In this document: piece by piece, positions 9,128 through 18,196 of the stretch
How the letters are laid out: every line of letters starts with the position of its first letter
Numbering within the stretch: position 1 is the stretch's first letter
Assembly (NCBI GenBank): GCA_014802335.1
Contig: JAAVCL010000009.1
Span: forward strand, 4,620-68,619
DNA: 64,000 nucleotides
DNA from: Bacteroides sp.
GTDB taxonomy: Bacteria > Bacteroidota > Bacteroidia > Bacteroidales > Muribaculaceae
Direction of reading: 5' to 3'
Translations under genes and position numbers: made by a program
The notes under the pieces: generated by a model
The model's database searches: none
Told to the model about the DNA's origin: nothing
What the model saw: the letters and a program-made list of their open reading frames with translations, nothing else

Positions 9128-9140
9128 AGTACATTAGGCA

Positions 9141-10199
9141 TCAATTGAATTCGGGATTACGGCCTACGAATGAAACTTCGTGGAAACCTTCCTTAATGTA
9201 AATCTTGAGTGAAGGAACGTCAACTACAACTGTCATCGGTGTGTAATCGGATACCCAAACACCCCAGTTACCGAGACCCTGGTTAACTATGTCACCGTCA
9301 AAACCGGCAGCAAACTTGTCGGAGATGGGGAGCACATAGAAGTCAGCCTCCGCAGAACCGAGAGATGCAGTGTTGGTCCAACCGAGCAGTTCGGTGAAGA
9401 AGCGGAACTGAGATGTGTCGTCAACGTTGCCGAGATCGGGAGTAGGCGATTTGGGCGCGATGTTGAACTGACCGACATAGAGTTTCTGACCGATCATGCT
9501 CTCGGGCTCAATCAGACGGAAGTTGTTGTAATACCAGTCGTAGTTAGCCACACTCGGGCCCTTGAAGTCGTCAACCACACCGGTGTCGGGGTTCTGAACG
9601 TTACCGCAGATATAGATCCAGCCGGCAACCTTTTCTGCGTATGCCACCTTAACCGCGTTGTAGCTTACAACGTTTGTAGAGGCGATTGCAGAATTGTCGA
9701 TGCCGTCGATCTGGCAAACAGCACGGAAATATGCTTTAACGGTGCCTTTAGCAAAGTCAGATGCATTGTAATCATCTCTGTCGTTGTAGATACCGCCGAG
9801 ATTCAGCATTGCGATGCCAAGATCGTAAGTCTTGATGGCCATGGCAGCTGAAGTGGGGTTCTGATTTTCGAGAAGAACAGACTTGCCTTCAACAGCCTGG
9901 ATTGTAACAGCACCTGTTTCTTCATCTACCACTCTCTCCACCGGACACTCAGGGTCAAGCGACACCACTGCAGAATAGTTGCAGATAGCTGCATAACCAT
10001 AGTCGGGCTGAGAGCAGAAAAGATTGAAAGTCTCGTTTGAAGTCATCTCGGATTCAGTTTCGAATGCAATGTTCTGCATCGCGGGAGTCGAGATGATGAA
10101 ATCAGTCGGCTGATGATATTTGGGGTTCTCTTCCTGCTTACAAGAAGTGAAACCGAGAGCAACGGCAGCCAGACCTAATATTATCGATATTTTTTTCAT
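9141..10199 (-). CDS. SusE-type outer-membrane lipoprotein
   Basis: 352 residues. Lipoprotein signal with lipobox FTSC (Cys at residue 20). The N-terminal part (YHQPTDFIISTPAMQNIAFE and the next 90 residues) resembles the SusE N-terminal Ig-like domain; the C-terminal half contains a carbohydrate-binding-like beta-sandwich (WIYICGNVQN to the end). It is 42 bp after susD (stop at 10241) in the same direction, matching SusE order. Presumed role: surface glycan capture for the SusCD pair. No catalytic residues are expected in this family. Assignment rests on position and general pattern more than on a strong motif. Confidence 0.7.
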   Translation of the reverse strand: MKKISIILGLAAVALGFTSCKQEENPKYHQPTDFIISTPAMQNIAFETESEMTSNETFNLFCSQPDYGYAAICNYSAVVSLDPECPVERVVDEETGAVTIQAVEGKSVLLENQNPTSAAMAIKTYDLGIAMLNLGGIYNDRDDYNASDFAKGTVKAYFRAVCQIDGIDNSAIASTNVVSYNAVKVAYAEKVAGWIYICGNVQNPDTGVVDDFKGPSVANYDWYYNNFRLIEPESMIGQKLYVGQFNIAPKSPTPDLGNVDDTSQFRFFTELLGWTNTASLGSAEADFYVLPISDKFAAGFDGDIVNQGLGNWGVWVSDYTPMTVVVDVPSLKIYIKEGFHEVSFVGRNPEFN

Positions 10200-10240
10200 T
10201 TGTTCTGAAATATTATGTATTTAATATACCTGAACCGATA

Positions 10241-12169
10241 TTAATAACCTTTCTGCTGCTGCAGATTAGTGGTTGTCATAACACCTGAGGGGAGCGGGAA
10301 GCTCTTAGTGTATTCAGGAAGGTTTGTACCGGAAGCCACGCCACCTTTCCATTCCCAGGTATAACCTGTGCACCACTTGTTCCAGCGGATAAGGTCGGTA
10401 CGGCGGTTGTTCTCTGTGTAAAGCTCGCGGCAACGTTCGTCCTGAAGTTCGCTCATGCTGAGTGATGCCCAGGGAGTGTATTTGTCGCCGTAAGCACGCT
10501 GGCGGAGGTAGTTGACATATTTGAGTGCTTCTGCCTGCGAGCCGCCGCCACCCTGAAGGATAGCTTCTGCTGCCATAAGGTAAACCTCGGCAAGACGGAG
10601 TGCAACGAAGTCACCACCATAGCAAGCAGTCATCGGAACGTTCGCACTTGCATCAAAGTCAATTTCTCCGTTTGCATCGTAAATCCAGTTGGTATATTTC
10701 ATTGCAAGGTAACCGTTCTTACCCCAGTCGTCACCAACGAGCGAGGGATTCTCGGCTGTGAAACCATATTCTGAAGTGCGCCAGTTGGCAACACGAGAGT
10801 CATCACTCTTGCTCATCTCAACGTCGCTCCAGTCAAACTTGCGAACAAAAGATTTGCGGGCAACCATACACTTCCAGGATTCAGTTGCATTGATCCATTC
10901 GCCGGTTGTGTGAGCAGCTTCTTTGGGATCGAATGAATATGCCACACCGTTGAAGAACTTGGCAACTGTAATTTTCCAAGTATCGCCACCTGCAGCTTCA
11001 TCATAACTTGCTTTTGCCTCATTATAAGCATCATCAGCAGATTCGAAATACTTATAAATGTGCTGAACGCCGTCGGCATCAGTGAAGAGAAGTTCTTCGG
11101 GCTTAGCGTTCTTATAAGCTGCATTTGTAGTGGGGCAAGGAACTGTAGCAAAAACACCATTGGCACCATTCCAAGCAGCAATCATAAATGTCGAGCCTGC
11201 CCAAGTGGTGAGGTTTTCGGTGATGTTGCCGTTCACGTTTTCTTTAGAAGCGGGAATAGTCCAGATGATTTCGCTTACAGCATCACCGGCGTTACCGATA
11301 CAATATTTCGAGTTGTTGGCGCCGAAGAGTGCAGCATAAGTCGGAGCGAGACCATTGCCATATTTACCACCCACGCCGAGACGGTCGATAACCGCCTTAG
11401 AGTGTTCGTAGCATTTCGCATAGTCATCACGGCCGGCAAATACCATACCGTTAAGATAAATCTTGGCAAGGATAGATTCGGCAGCGTCAAGACCAACAAA
11501 ACCATAGTAAGTGGTTGTGGGATTAGCCTTGTAGTAAGCCACAACATCCTCGAGGTCGGAAGTCACGTTTGCATAAACCTGAGCGCGACCGGGCTGTTCG
11601 GGATCTGCACCAATGGGAGTAGTCTCGTCTGCGTAGGGAGGATTTTCGTAGAAAGAGAGCACATAGTAGTAGCAAGCGCCACGAAGGATACGCGCCTGGC
11701 GCACATATTCCTCAGCTCTTGCCTGGCCTGCATCGTCGAGATTGAACTTGCCGCCGCGCACGCTTGTAATGAAGTCGTTACAAAGCGCGATGTTGATGAG
11801 CAGACGAGCGTAAATACCCTTGACGATGGGGAGGTCGGGAGTTACATAACCGTAGTTGATACGGCCGAATTTTTCGGGGTCCCAGAGCCAGCAAGCTTCA
11901 TCGGTGGGCATTTCCTCGGCGGTGAACATTGCACGGCCGAAAGTAGCCATACCGCCGTCGTCCAAAGTGTGAACGGGAGAGCTGCCGTTTGCGCCCGAAG
12001 TTGCGAAGTTAAGATAAATGTCGGCGAACACTTCGTCCATATTGTTGCTGACATCGGTGATCTCCGAGGGGTCAACGGGCTGCATATCGAGGTCGCCTAC
12101 GCAAGATGACAGACCGAAAGCAGATGCTGCCACACCCAGAGTCAGAAATATTTTATTGAATGTTTTCAT
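10241..12169 (-). CDS. susD: SusD/RagB family nutrient-binding outer-membrane lipoprotein
   Basis: 642 residues. Lipoprotein signal with lipobox LSSC (Cys at residue 23). The body has SusD features: an N-terminal TPR-like helical part (ILRGACYYYVLSFYENPPY about 150-170, where SusD proteins carry the partner-contact helix), LRLAEVYLMAAEAILQG near 530 and the typical C-terminal ELQDERCRELYTENNRRTD followed by LIRWNKW. SusD caps the SusC barrel and delivers glycan. It is 35 bp downstream of susC in the same operon. The specificity cannot be read from sequence. Confidence 0.93.
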   Translation of the reverse strand: MKTFNKIFLTLGVAASAFGLSSCVGDLDMQPVDPSEITDVSNNMDEVFADIYLNFATSGANGSSPVHTLDDGGMATFGRAMFTAEEMPTDEACWLWDPEKFGRINYGYVTPDLPIVKGIYARLLINIALCNDFITSVRGGKFNLDDAGQARAEEYVRQARILRGACYYYVLSFYENPPYADETTPIGADPEQPGRAQVYANVTSDLEDVVAYYKANPTTTYYGFVGLDAAESILAKIYLNGMVFAGRDDYAKCYEHSKAVIDRLGVGGKYGNGLAPTYAALFGANNSKYCIGNAGDAVSEIIWTIPASKENVNGNITENLTTWAGSTFMIAAWNGANGVFATVPCPTTNAAYKNAKPEELLFTDADGVQHIYKYFESADDAYNEAKASYDEAAGGDTWKITVAKFFNGVAYSFDPKEAAHTTGEWINATESWKCMVARKSFVRKFDWSDVEMSKSDDSRVANWRTSEYGFTAENPSLVGDDWGKNGYLAMKYTNWIYDANGEIDFDASANVPMTACYGGDFVALRLAEVYLMAAEAILQGGGGSQAEALKYVNYLRQRAYGDKYTPWASLSMSELQDERCRELYTENNRRTDLIRWNKWCTGYTWEWKGGVASGTNLPEYTKSFPLPSGVMTTTNLQQQKGY

Positions 12170-12203
12170 ATTGGAATTTCTATTCTTTTGTTAGGTTGAA
12201 AGA

Positions 12204-15200
12204 TTAGAATGTAGCCACGATACCGAGTGTAGTAGTGATAGGACGCGGATAGGGGCTGCTCTGGTAACCGCTGAATTCCTCGGGGTCAAGACCGGTGAAC
12301 TTGGTGATGACAAAAGGATTCTGAACGGCAGCGAAGAGACGGAGAGTAAGATTGCCGTCGATCAGGTCGCGGAATGTGTAACCGAGAGTAATGTTATCGC
12401 AGCGGAGGTAAGAAGCGTTCTCAACCCAATAGCTTGAAAGGGGAAGGAGCGAACCTGAAGCTGAGTTAACAAAGAGAGGACGGTCGGCGAGAAGGTTGCC
12501 GAGCTGATACTGAGCGGCTGCAACGCTGTAGACACGGCTGTTGCCGAATCCGAGGCCGTTGTAAACATAGTTGCCGAGTGAAGCGCGGAGCGAGATGCCG
12601 AGGTCCCAGTTCTTCCACTGGAAGTTGTTGTTCCAGGTCATGGTTACTTTCGGGTCGCGAGAGTGATATTCGATCTTATCGTTTTCGTTGATCACACCGT
12701 CACCGTTCTGGTCAACATACTGGTTTTCGATAGGATTGCCGTTGCTGTCGTAAACCTGTTCGTAAACCATGAATGTATAGGCGGGTTTGCCCACGATGTG
12801 GTAAGCCATGGTGTAAGAACCTGTACCGGTAGTTGAAAGCGCTGCAACTGAAGTGCCACCCTGGAGTTCGGTGATCTTGTTGCGGTTCCAAGCCACGTTG
12901 AATGAAGTGTTCCAAGTGAAGTTGTTGGTAACAACGGGTTTTGCACCGATAGTAGCCTCGATACCGACGTTACGCATAGAACCGATGTTGTTCCACATCA
13001 TGTCCTCGGTGTTCACAGCGCCGGTGGGCACGTATGAAAGGAGGTCGGTAGTGTTGCGGAGATACCAGTCAAGAGCGAGAGTGATGCGGTTGTTGAGCAT
13101 ACCCATGTCGATACCGACGTTCCAGGTGGTTGTAGTTTCCCATTTCAGGTTGGGGTTGTAGGCCTGCGGGAAGAGGGGGTTGATCCATGTGCCGCTGCCT
13201 GTCGGGCTCAGGTAGTGAGAACCGTTCTGGTAAGAGAGTGAGTATTTTGCGATATAGGGGAAGTACTGGTCCATTTCCTGCTGACCTGTCTGACCCCAAC
13301 CGAGACGGAGTTTGAAGTCGTTGAGCCAACCCTGGGTGCGTTCCATGAACTTCATGTTGTTGATCTTCCAACCGAGAGCAAGTGCAGGGAAGATACCCCA
13401 GCGGTTGTCTTTCGAGAAGCGAGAAGAACCGTCACCACGCAGAGTGAAAGTCAAGAGGTAAGCATCGTCGAAGATGTAGTTGATACGACCGAAGAATGAA
13501 ACGAGCTGATTCTGCTGAGCCCAGCGGGAAACGGGAGCGTCGCCATAAGTGCGGCCGATGTGTTCTTCAGTTGCAGGATCAGGAGTCAGAGTGTATGTAC
13601 CACCGTTGTAGATAGAGCTCCAGGTGTTTTCAAAACCGAGAGTATTGATAGTGGTGAGGTCGCGGCCATGATAGTCGAAACGCTGCCAGTCGTAACCCAC
13701 GGTCACATCAAGGTCAGATTTTGCTGCTTCGAAATATTTCTTATAGTTGATATAGAAGTCGAGCAGAGTGTTGCGCTGAAGTTCATACCAGTTGTAGCGA
13801 GTGCCGGCACCGTCATGATAGTTGTTGCGCCATGCCTGGATAGAGTTCTGAGCCACATAACCGTTTGCCCAGTTCTTTGATACCTGGTAACCGAGGTTGA
13901 GGTTGAAGTGGAGTTCAGGACACCAGTAGAGAGCATAGTCGAGCTGGAGGTTACCCACAGAAGAAAGGGTCTTGCCGATTCTTGTGTTGTCCATAAGCTC
14001 CTGCACGGGGTTCTGGCTTGCGTTGATTTCAGGTTCACCAGAAGGACGGATGATGTTGTAGTAACCGTTGAACATTGTCATGCCGGTATCACCCAAAGTA
14101 GGATAGTCGTATTTAACGGGATAGAGGGGGTTCATGCCCACTGCGCCGCCGAGACCACCCTGAGCCTGCTGGCTGCGGATGTATGAACCGCTGGCGTTTG
14201 CCGAAACAGAAAGTGCATCGTTGAAGAACTTCGGAGTCAGCGAGAAACCGGCGGTTGTACGCTGCATGCTTGAAGTTTTTATGATACCCTTGTTGTCTGT
14301 CCAAGAAGCGTTGACACGGTAAGGAAGGTTACCTGCCGAACCACCGACGCTCAGAGAGTAGTCTTGAGAGAAAGTTGTGCGGAGCACTTCTTTCTGCCAG
14401 TCTGTATTATAGTAAGCGAGTTCGCCTGCCTCGTTAGTCCACATAAGGTTGTCGACCTGCTGGTTGGCAGCTTCGTTACCATATTTGCGGTAGATCTCGA
14501 TGATTTGGTCAGCGTTCATCATGTCGAGAGTGTTGCGCGGAGTGTTCACGTGGAAGTTGGCAGCGAAGTTCACCTGCGGGCGAGCACCTTTTTTACCTTT
14601 TTTAGTGGTGATGATGATCACACCGTTAGATGCACGCGAACCGTAGATAGCGGTTGCCGAAGCATCCTTAAGAATAGTCATGCTCTCGATGTTCTGGGGG
14701 TTGAGCATGGTGAGCGCATTGGTACCACCGGCGTTCGACTGGTTAGTCTGAGGCACACCGTCGATAACGATAAGGGGGTTGTTGGATGCAGAAAGTGATG
14801 AACCACCACGGATGCGGATATCAGCGTTACCTGTCGGGTCACCACCGGAAGTTGTAACAACCACACCGGGGCTTGCGCCAACCAGAAGGTCTTGTGCTGA
14901 TGTAGAAATACCGGCATCGATATCGTCGGGAGTCACGATAGCCACCGAACCGGTAGCATCCGACTTCTTGACAGAACCGTAACCGATAACCACCGTTTCA
15001 GAAAGCAGGGTTGCGTTCTGCTTCATAACGATGTCGAGATGAGTCTGACCGTTTACAGCCACGTCCATAGGATCGTAGCCAACGTAGCTGACCTGGAGAG
15101 TGGCGTTGGCCGGAACGCTGATGGTAAAGTTACCGTCAATGTCTGCCGACGTACCATTTGTGGTGCCTTTCTCCATGATGGTCGCACCGATCAGATCGTC

Positions 15201-15326
15201 GCCAAGCTCGTCAGCCACGTGTCCGGTGACAGTGATCTTCTGAGCCAGCGAGGGGAGCGCGAGTGTCAACAGCATGGCCATTGTCACCCATAGCTTCCTG
15301 TTCAGATGAAAACAAAAGTTCTTCAT
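12204..15326 (-). CDS. susC: SusC/RagA family TonB-dependent outer-membrane transporter
   Basis: 1040 residues. Signal peptide 1-29 (cleavage after PSLAQ); carboxypeptidase-regulatory-like domain about 31-102 (TVTGHVADELGDDLIGATI, FTISVPANATLQVSYVGYD); TonB-box-like segment near 109-118; plug domain about 120-235 with the SusC signature ADIRIRGGSSLSASNNPLIV; then a 22-strand-type barrel to the C-terminal Phe. It imports glycan with TonB energy and pairs with the SusD protein that follows. It is the first gene of the operon, with a 431-bp upstream gap. No sigma/anti-sigma or hybrid two-component regulator is adjacent, so its regulator lies elsewhere. Confidence 0.95.
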   Translation of the reverse strand: MKNFCFHLNRKLWVTMAMLLTLALPSLAQKITVTGHVADELGDDLIGATIMEKGTTNGTSADIDGNFTISVPANATLQVSYVGYDPMDVAVNGQTHLDIVMKQNATLLSETVVIGYGSVKKSDATGSVAIVTPDDIDAGISTSAQDLLVGASPGVVVTTSGGDPTGNADIRIRGGSSLSASNNPLIVIDGVPQTNQSNAGGTNALTMLNPQNIESMTILKDASATAIYGSRASNGVIIITTKKGKKGARPQVNFAANFHVNTPRNTLDMMNADQIIEIYRKYGNEAANQQVDNLMWTNEAGELAYYNTDWQKEVLRTTFSQDYSLSVGGSAGNLPYRVNASWTDNKGIIKTSSMQRTTAGFSLTPKFFNDALSVSANASGSYIRSQQAQGGLGGAVGMNPLYPVKYDYPTLGDTGMTMFNGYYNIIRPSGEPEINASQNPVQELMDNTRIGKTLSSVGNLQLDYALYWCPELHFNLNLGYQVSKNWANGYVAQNSIQAWRNNYHDGAGTRYNWYELQRNTLLDFYINYKKYFEAAKSDLDVTVGYDWQRFDYHGRDLTTINTLGFENTWSSIYNGGTYTLTPDPATEEHIGRTYGDAPVSRWAQQNQLVSFFGRINYIFDDAYLLTFTLRGDGSSRFSKDNRWGIFPALALGWKINNMKFMERTQGWLNDFKLRLGWGQTGQQEMDQYFPYIAKYSLSYQNGSHYLSPTGSGTWINPLFPQAYNPNLKWETTTTWNVGIDMGMLNNRITLALDWYLRNTTDLLSYVPTGAVNTEDMMWNNIGSMRNVGIEATIGAKPVVTNNFTWNTSFNVAWNRNKITELQGGTSVAALSTTGTGSYTMAYHIVGKPAYTFMVYEQVYDSNGNPIENQYVDQNGDGVINENDKIEYHSRDPKVTMTWNNNFQWKNWDLGISLRASLGNYVYNGLGFGNSRVYSVAAAQYQLGNLLADRPLFVNSASGSLLPLSSYWVENASYLRCDNITLGYTFRDLIDGNLTLRLFAAVQNPFVITKFTGLDPEEFSGYQSSPYPRPITTTLGIVATF

Positions 15327-15757
15327 GCAAGAATGTGATTAAGTTTTACATTGGGTTATTTATTGTTATTATTTTTACATACCGTCACGGCCCGATTCTG
15401 TCACGAAACGGGCTGATGTTTTTGTTTCTGGTTGCGTCTTTGAGTTGTTCTCGTTAAGGTTAACTCGCCGCGCATAGGCGCTGATATCCATATTATGGTA
15501 TCTGATTTTAGGTAGCAATATAATATACCTCGCTTCTAATCAACACTTTATCTTCTTTCTTCAACATGCCGCGACCTCCGCGCACGCCATTCATCGAATC
15601 CTTAATTTATACAATAAGTGTTAATTATTGCAAAGCAATTACAAAAATAGAGAATATTACCGAGTTAATTATGGTTCCTTTTTCTTTTAACAATGTTAAT
15701 TAACAATTGTTAAAACCGATTTTTTATAGCTTTTGACTCTATTTCTATATATCCGGG
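15327..15757. other. Intergenic leader/promoter region upstream of susC
   Basis: 431 bp without a gene. On the minus strand a -7-like box TATTTTTG lies at 15642-15649; no TTTG is found at the right distance, as is common for activator-dependent promoters. A/T-rich inverted motifs TTAATTAACAATTGTTAA lie near 15695-15712 and could bind a regulator. If 15642-15649 is used, the susC leader is about 310 nt. Confidence 0.45.
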
Positions 15758-16321
15758 TCATTTCAAGCCACTCTCCTCGCATAAGTCCAACAGTTCCGAG
15801 CAACTGTCTTCCAGAAGATCAAGCACGATTTCGAAGCCTTCGGGACCTTCGTAATATGGGTCGGGCACATAATCGTAATCTGGATGGGCGGTGGCGAAAT
15901 CGGTCATGCGCACAATCTTGCGGGCACGTTCCACCGTGCCGGCCAATTGCTGCAGGTCGGAGATGTTATTGTCGTCCATGCCAATCACGATATCGAAGTC
16001 GTCAAAATCAAAACTGCGTATCTTGCGCGCCCTGTGATTGAGTGTATATCCGCGGGCGGCGGCCGCACGGCGCATACGCGGGTCGGGAAGGTCGCCGGCG
16101 TGCCCGCCGTAGAATCCGGCGGAGTCTATCTCTATTTTCATGTTGCGCCGGGCGGCTTCCTGCTCGGCGATGCCATGCGCGGCCGGACTGCGGCATATAT
16201 TGCCCAGGCATACAAAAAGTATTCGCAACGGGCGGTCAGATTCACGGGCGGCTTCAACAGCCTCGGCCACTGCTGCGCGGGCATGCAGCGTGGGGCGATT
16301 TGATTCGGATGTGCTGTTCAT
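15758..16321 (-). CDS. Low-molecular-weight protein-tyrosine phosphatase
   Basis: 187 residues. After a 30-residue leader the P-loop FVCLGNICRSPAAHGIAEQ carries the C-x5-R catalytic motif, and the general-acid Asp motif DPYYEGPEGFE (DP-Y/F) is near residue 155. Such enzymes dephosphorylate tyrosine on proteins, often on polysaccharide-export kinases, but no such kinase is nearby. The N-terminal 30 residues are extra for the family; a later start is possible but no better ATG lies before the P-loop. It lies 34 bp after the permease gene and may be the last gene of that operon. Confidence 0.9.
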   Translation of the reverse strand: MNSTSESNRPTLHARAAVAEAVEAARESDRPLRILFVCLGNICRSPAAHGIAEQEAARRNMKIEIDSAGFYGGHAGDLPDPRMRRAAAARGYTLNHRARKIRSFDFDDFDIVIGMDDNNISDLQQLAGTVERARKIVRMTDFATAHPDYDYVPDPYYEGPEGFEIVLDLLEDSCSELLDLCEESGLK

Positions 16322-16355
16322 GGTTAGTAAATATTGATAGTTTACCGTTTGGCGG

Positions 16356-17555
16356 TCAATGGCGGGAGGTGTAGAACGAGGCCCGCACGCGCCGGCTTAT
16401 GGTAAGGAGATTTATTGCGATGATTATAATTGTCATTATGAGGCCGGTTGCCAATACGGCCCAGATTCCGGCCGGATGGGCGCCCAGTCCGCTGAGGGGA
16501 GTCATATAGAACGAGCGCATGCAGAGGGTGGCAATCAGGGCCAGCGCGAGCGCCACGAGCGGAACCGTAATTGCAATCACGGCGTAGGGACGCCCCACTT
16601 CGCGCAATTCGTAACCGAGCATCAGCAGCGAATGGAGTTTGTCGCGATTCTTTTCCATTATCAGCGAGATGCTGAGCAGCAGGATAAAGAGCGAGAGTAT
16701 TGTTATCACCCCTCCGATGGCGAGCACGATTCCCACAATTACACGCAGCAGGAATGCGGCCGAGCTCGCAGATTTGTCGCCGGCCGTTTCCCAATCGTGG
16801 GCGGAAAGATAGTCGGAGATTGCAACGTCGCCGGGACTGCTCACATCGATTATGAGGCGCGACGGCGGGCGTTTCTCTCCCCCACCCAGTTCGGCATTGG
16901 TTTCTTCCATGAATCTGAGAGGAACAAGGATGGTGTTGAGCCGGTTGGAGAATCCGGCCACTCGCCCGTTGAAAGTGCGCGTGCGCGTGCCGTCCTCGCT
17001 CGTGAGGCGCAGTTTGAGCGGAATACTGCTCATAAGTCCTTCCGACAGTTGAGGCAATCCCGCCGACGAGGCGAACCCGAAGTTATAGAGGGTCAGATAA
17101 TCTTTCGAGAGTATGATAGGCACTTCATCGGAACCGGGGCGGTAATACCATTCCGAGCCGGAAACGTCTACGAAGTCATCGGGGATTGATTCGAAAAACA
17201 TATAGGTCGACATGCCGCGTCCGCCGTTTCGTCCCCCTTCGATAGAGGCCAGCACACGATAGTCGGATGAGGTGAAGAGCCCTACGTTGCGCACCCACGG
17301 CTGCCGTCTGAGATCGGCAATTTCCGAATCGGAGAAGCCGCTGTCATTGCCTCCCAGCAGGTTGCCCGAGGTAACCTTCTTATTTATCACAAGATAGTCG
17401 GAATTCACTATCGAGTCTGAGTCGTTCCATATTGACGCCGCATCCAGATAGAATTGCAACCCTCCGAGCACTATAACCAACCCGATGAAATTCGAGAGAA
17501 CAAATCCCGCCAGGCGAGCTCCCGACGTATTTTTTCTTAGTATCTTTGAAATCAT
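16356..17555 (-). CDS. FtsX/MacB-like ABC transporter permease
   Basis: 399 residues. TM1 at about 15-38 (LAGFVLSNFIGLVIVLGGLQ), a periplasmic domain about 40-260, then three TM segments at about 265-300, 325-352 and 365-390. This 4-TM layout with a large first loop is that of mechanotransmission ABC proteins, which couple ATP use to work in the periplasm and do not necessarily move solute through the membrane. Its ATG overlaps the stop of the ATPase gene by 4 bp (ATGA), so the two are translationally coupled. Substrate unknown. Confidence 0.85.
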   Translation of the reverse strand: MISKILRKNTSGARLAGFVLSNFIGLVIVLGGLQFYLDAASIWNDSDSIVNSDYLVINKKVTSGNLLGGNDSGFSDSEIADLRRQPWVRNVGLFTSSDYRVLASIEGGRNGGRGMSTYMFFESIPDDFVDVSGSEWYYRPGSDEVPIILSKDYLTLYNFGFASSAGLPQLSEGLMSSIPLKLRLTSEDGTRTRTFNGRVAGFSNRLNTILVPLRFMEETNAELGGGEKRPPSRLIIDVSSPGDVAISDYLSAHDWETAGDKSASSAAFLLRVIVGIVLAIGGVITILSLFILLLSISLIMEKNRDKLHSLLMLGYELREVGRPYAVIAITVPLVALALALIATLCMRSFYMTPLSGLGAHPAGIWAVLATGLIMTIIIIAINLLTISRRVRASFYTSRH

Positions 17556-18196
17556 AGTCTGAGCTTAAAGTGATAGTCGAGGTTGAGGTGATTTCCCACT
17601 GATGTTGAAATTATGCCGGCGCCCAGTCGGGAGGCTTCTTCCATTATCAGTTGGGCCGCGATTCGGTTGTTTTCCGGGTCGAGATGACTCACCGGCTCGT
17701 CAAGGAGTATGAAATCGAAAGGTTGGCAGAGACTTCTGATGAGTGCCACACGCTGCTGCTGCCCTATCGAAAGGCGCCCCGCCGGATAATCGGCGCGGAA
17801 GGCTATCCCGAGGCGTTCCAGCATTTCTTCCACGCGCCGGGGCGGGACATGATTGGTGAGGCTGTTCTTAAGTTCTATATTCTCGCGTGCCGAGAGTTCG
17901 GGAAATAGAGAGAGTTCCTGCGGGAGATATGCCAACGCCGACCTGCGCAGCCGCAACCATTGCTTCATGTCAAGGCTCCGCGTGTCGGTGTCGTCAAACA
18001 GGATGCGCCCTTCATAATCGGTGCGCGCTCCATATATATAGGAACACATCGACGATTTGCCCCCGCCGCTGGTTGCCTCCACAAGATAGTAATTCCCGCG
18101 CTCGAAACGAACGCGGGTATTCCATACCTCCGACCCCGGTATCCGTTCATTCACGAACACACGGGGCAACGTATTGTCAAGTGTTATGCTGTTCAC
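17552..18196 (-). CDS. ABC transporter ATP-binding protein
   Basis: 214 residues. Walker A at 41-49 (ATSGGGKSS), Q-loop near Gln93, signature LSIGQQQR (142-149), Walker B ILLDEP (163-168) and D-loop SHLD. The usual switch His after Walker B is not at its place: the segment reads GIISTSVGNHL. Hydrolysis may therefore be weak or use a shifted His (His203). Start is a GTG overlapping the lipoprotein stop (GTGA), and the stop overlaps the permease start, so the three genes form one coupled operon. Works with the permease at the inner membrane. Confidence 0.9.
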   Translation of the reverse strand: MNSITLDNTLPRVFVNERIPGSEVWNTRVRFERGNYYLVEATSGGGKSSMCSYIYGARTDYEGRILFDDTDTRSLDMKQWLRLRRSALAYLPQELSLFPELSARENIELKNSLTNHVPPRRVEEMLERLGIAFRADYPAGRLSIGQQQRVALIRSLCQPFDFILLDEPVSHLDPENNRIAAQLIMEEASRLGAGIISTSVGNHLNLDYHFKLRL

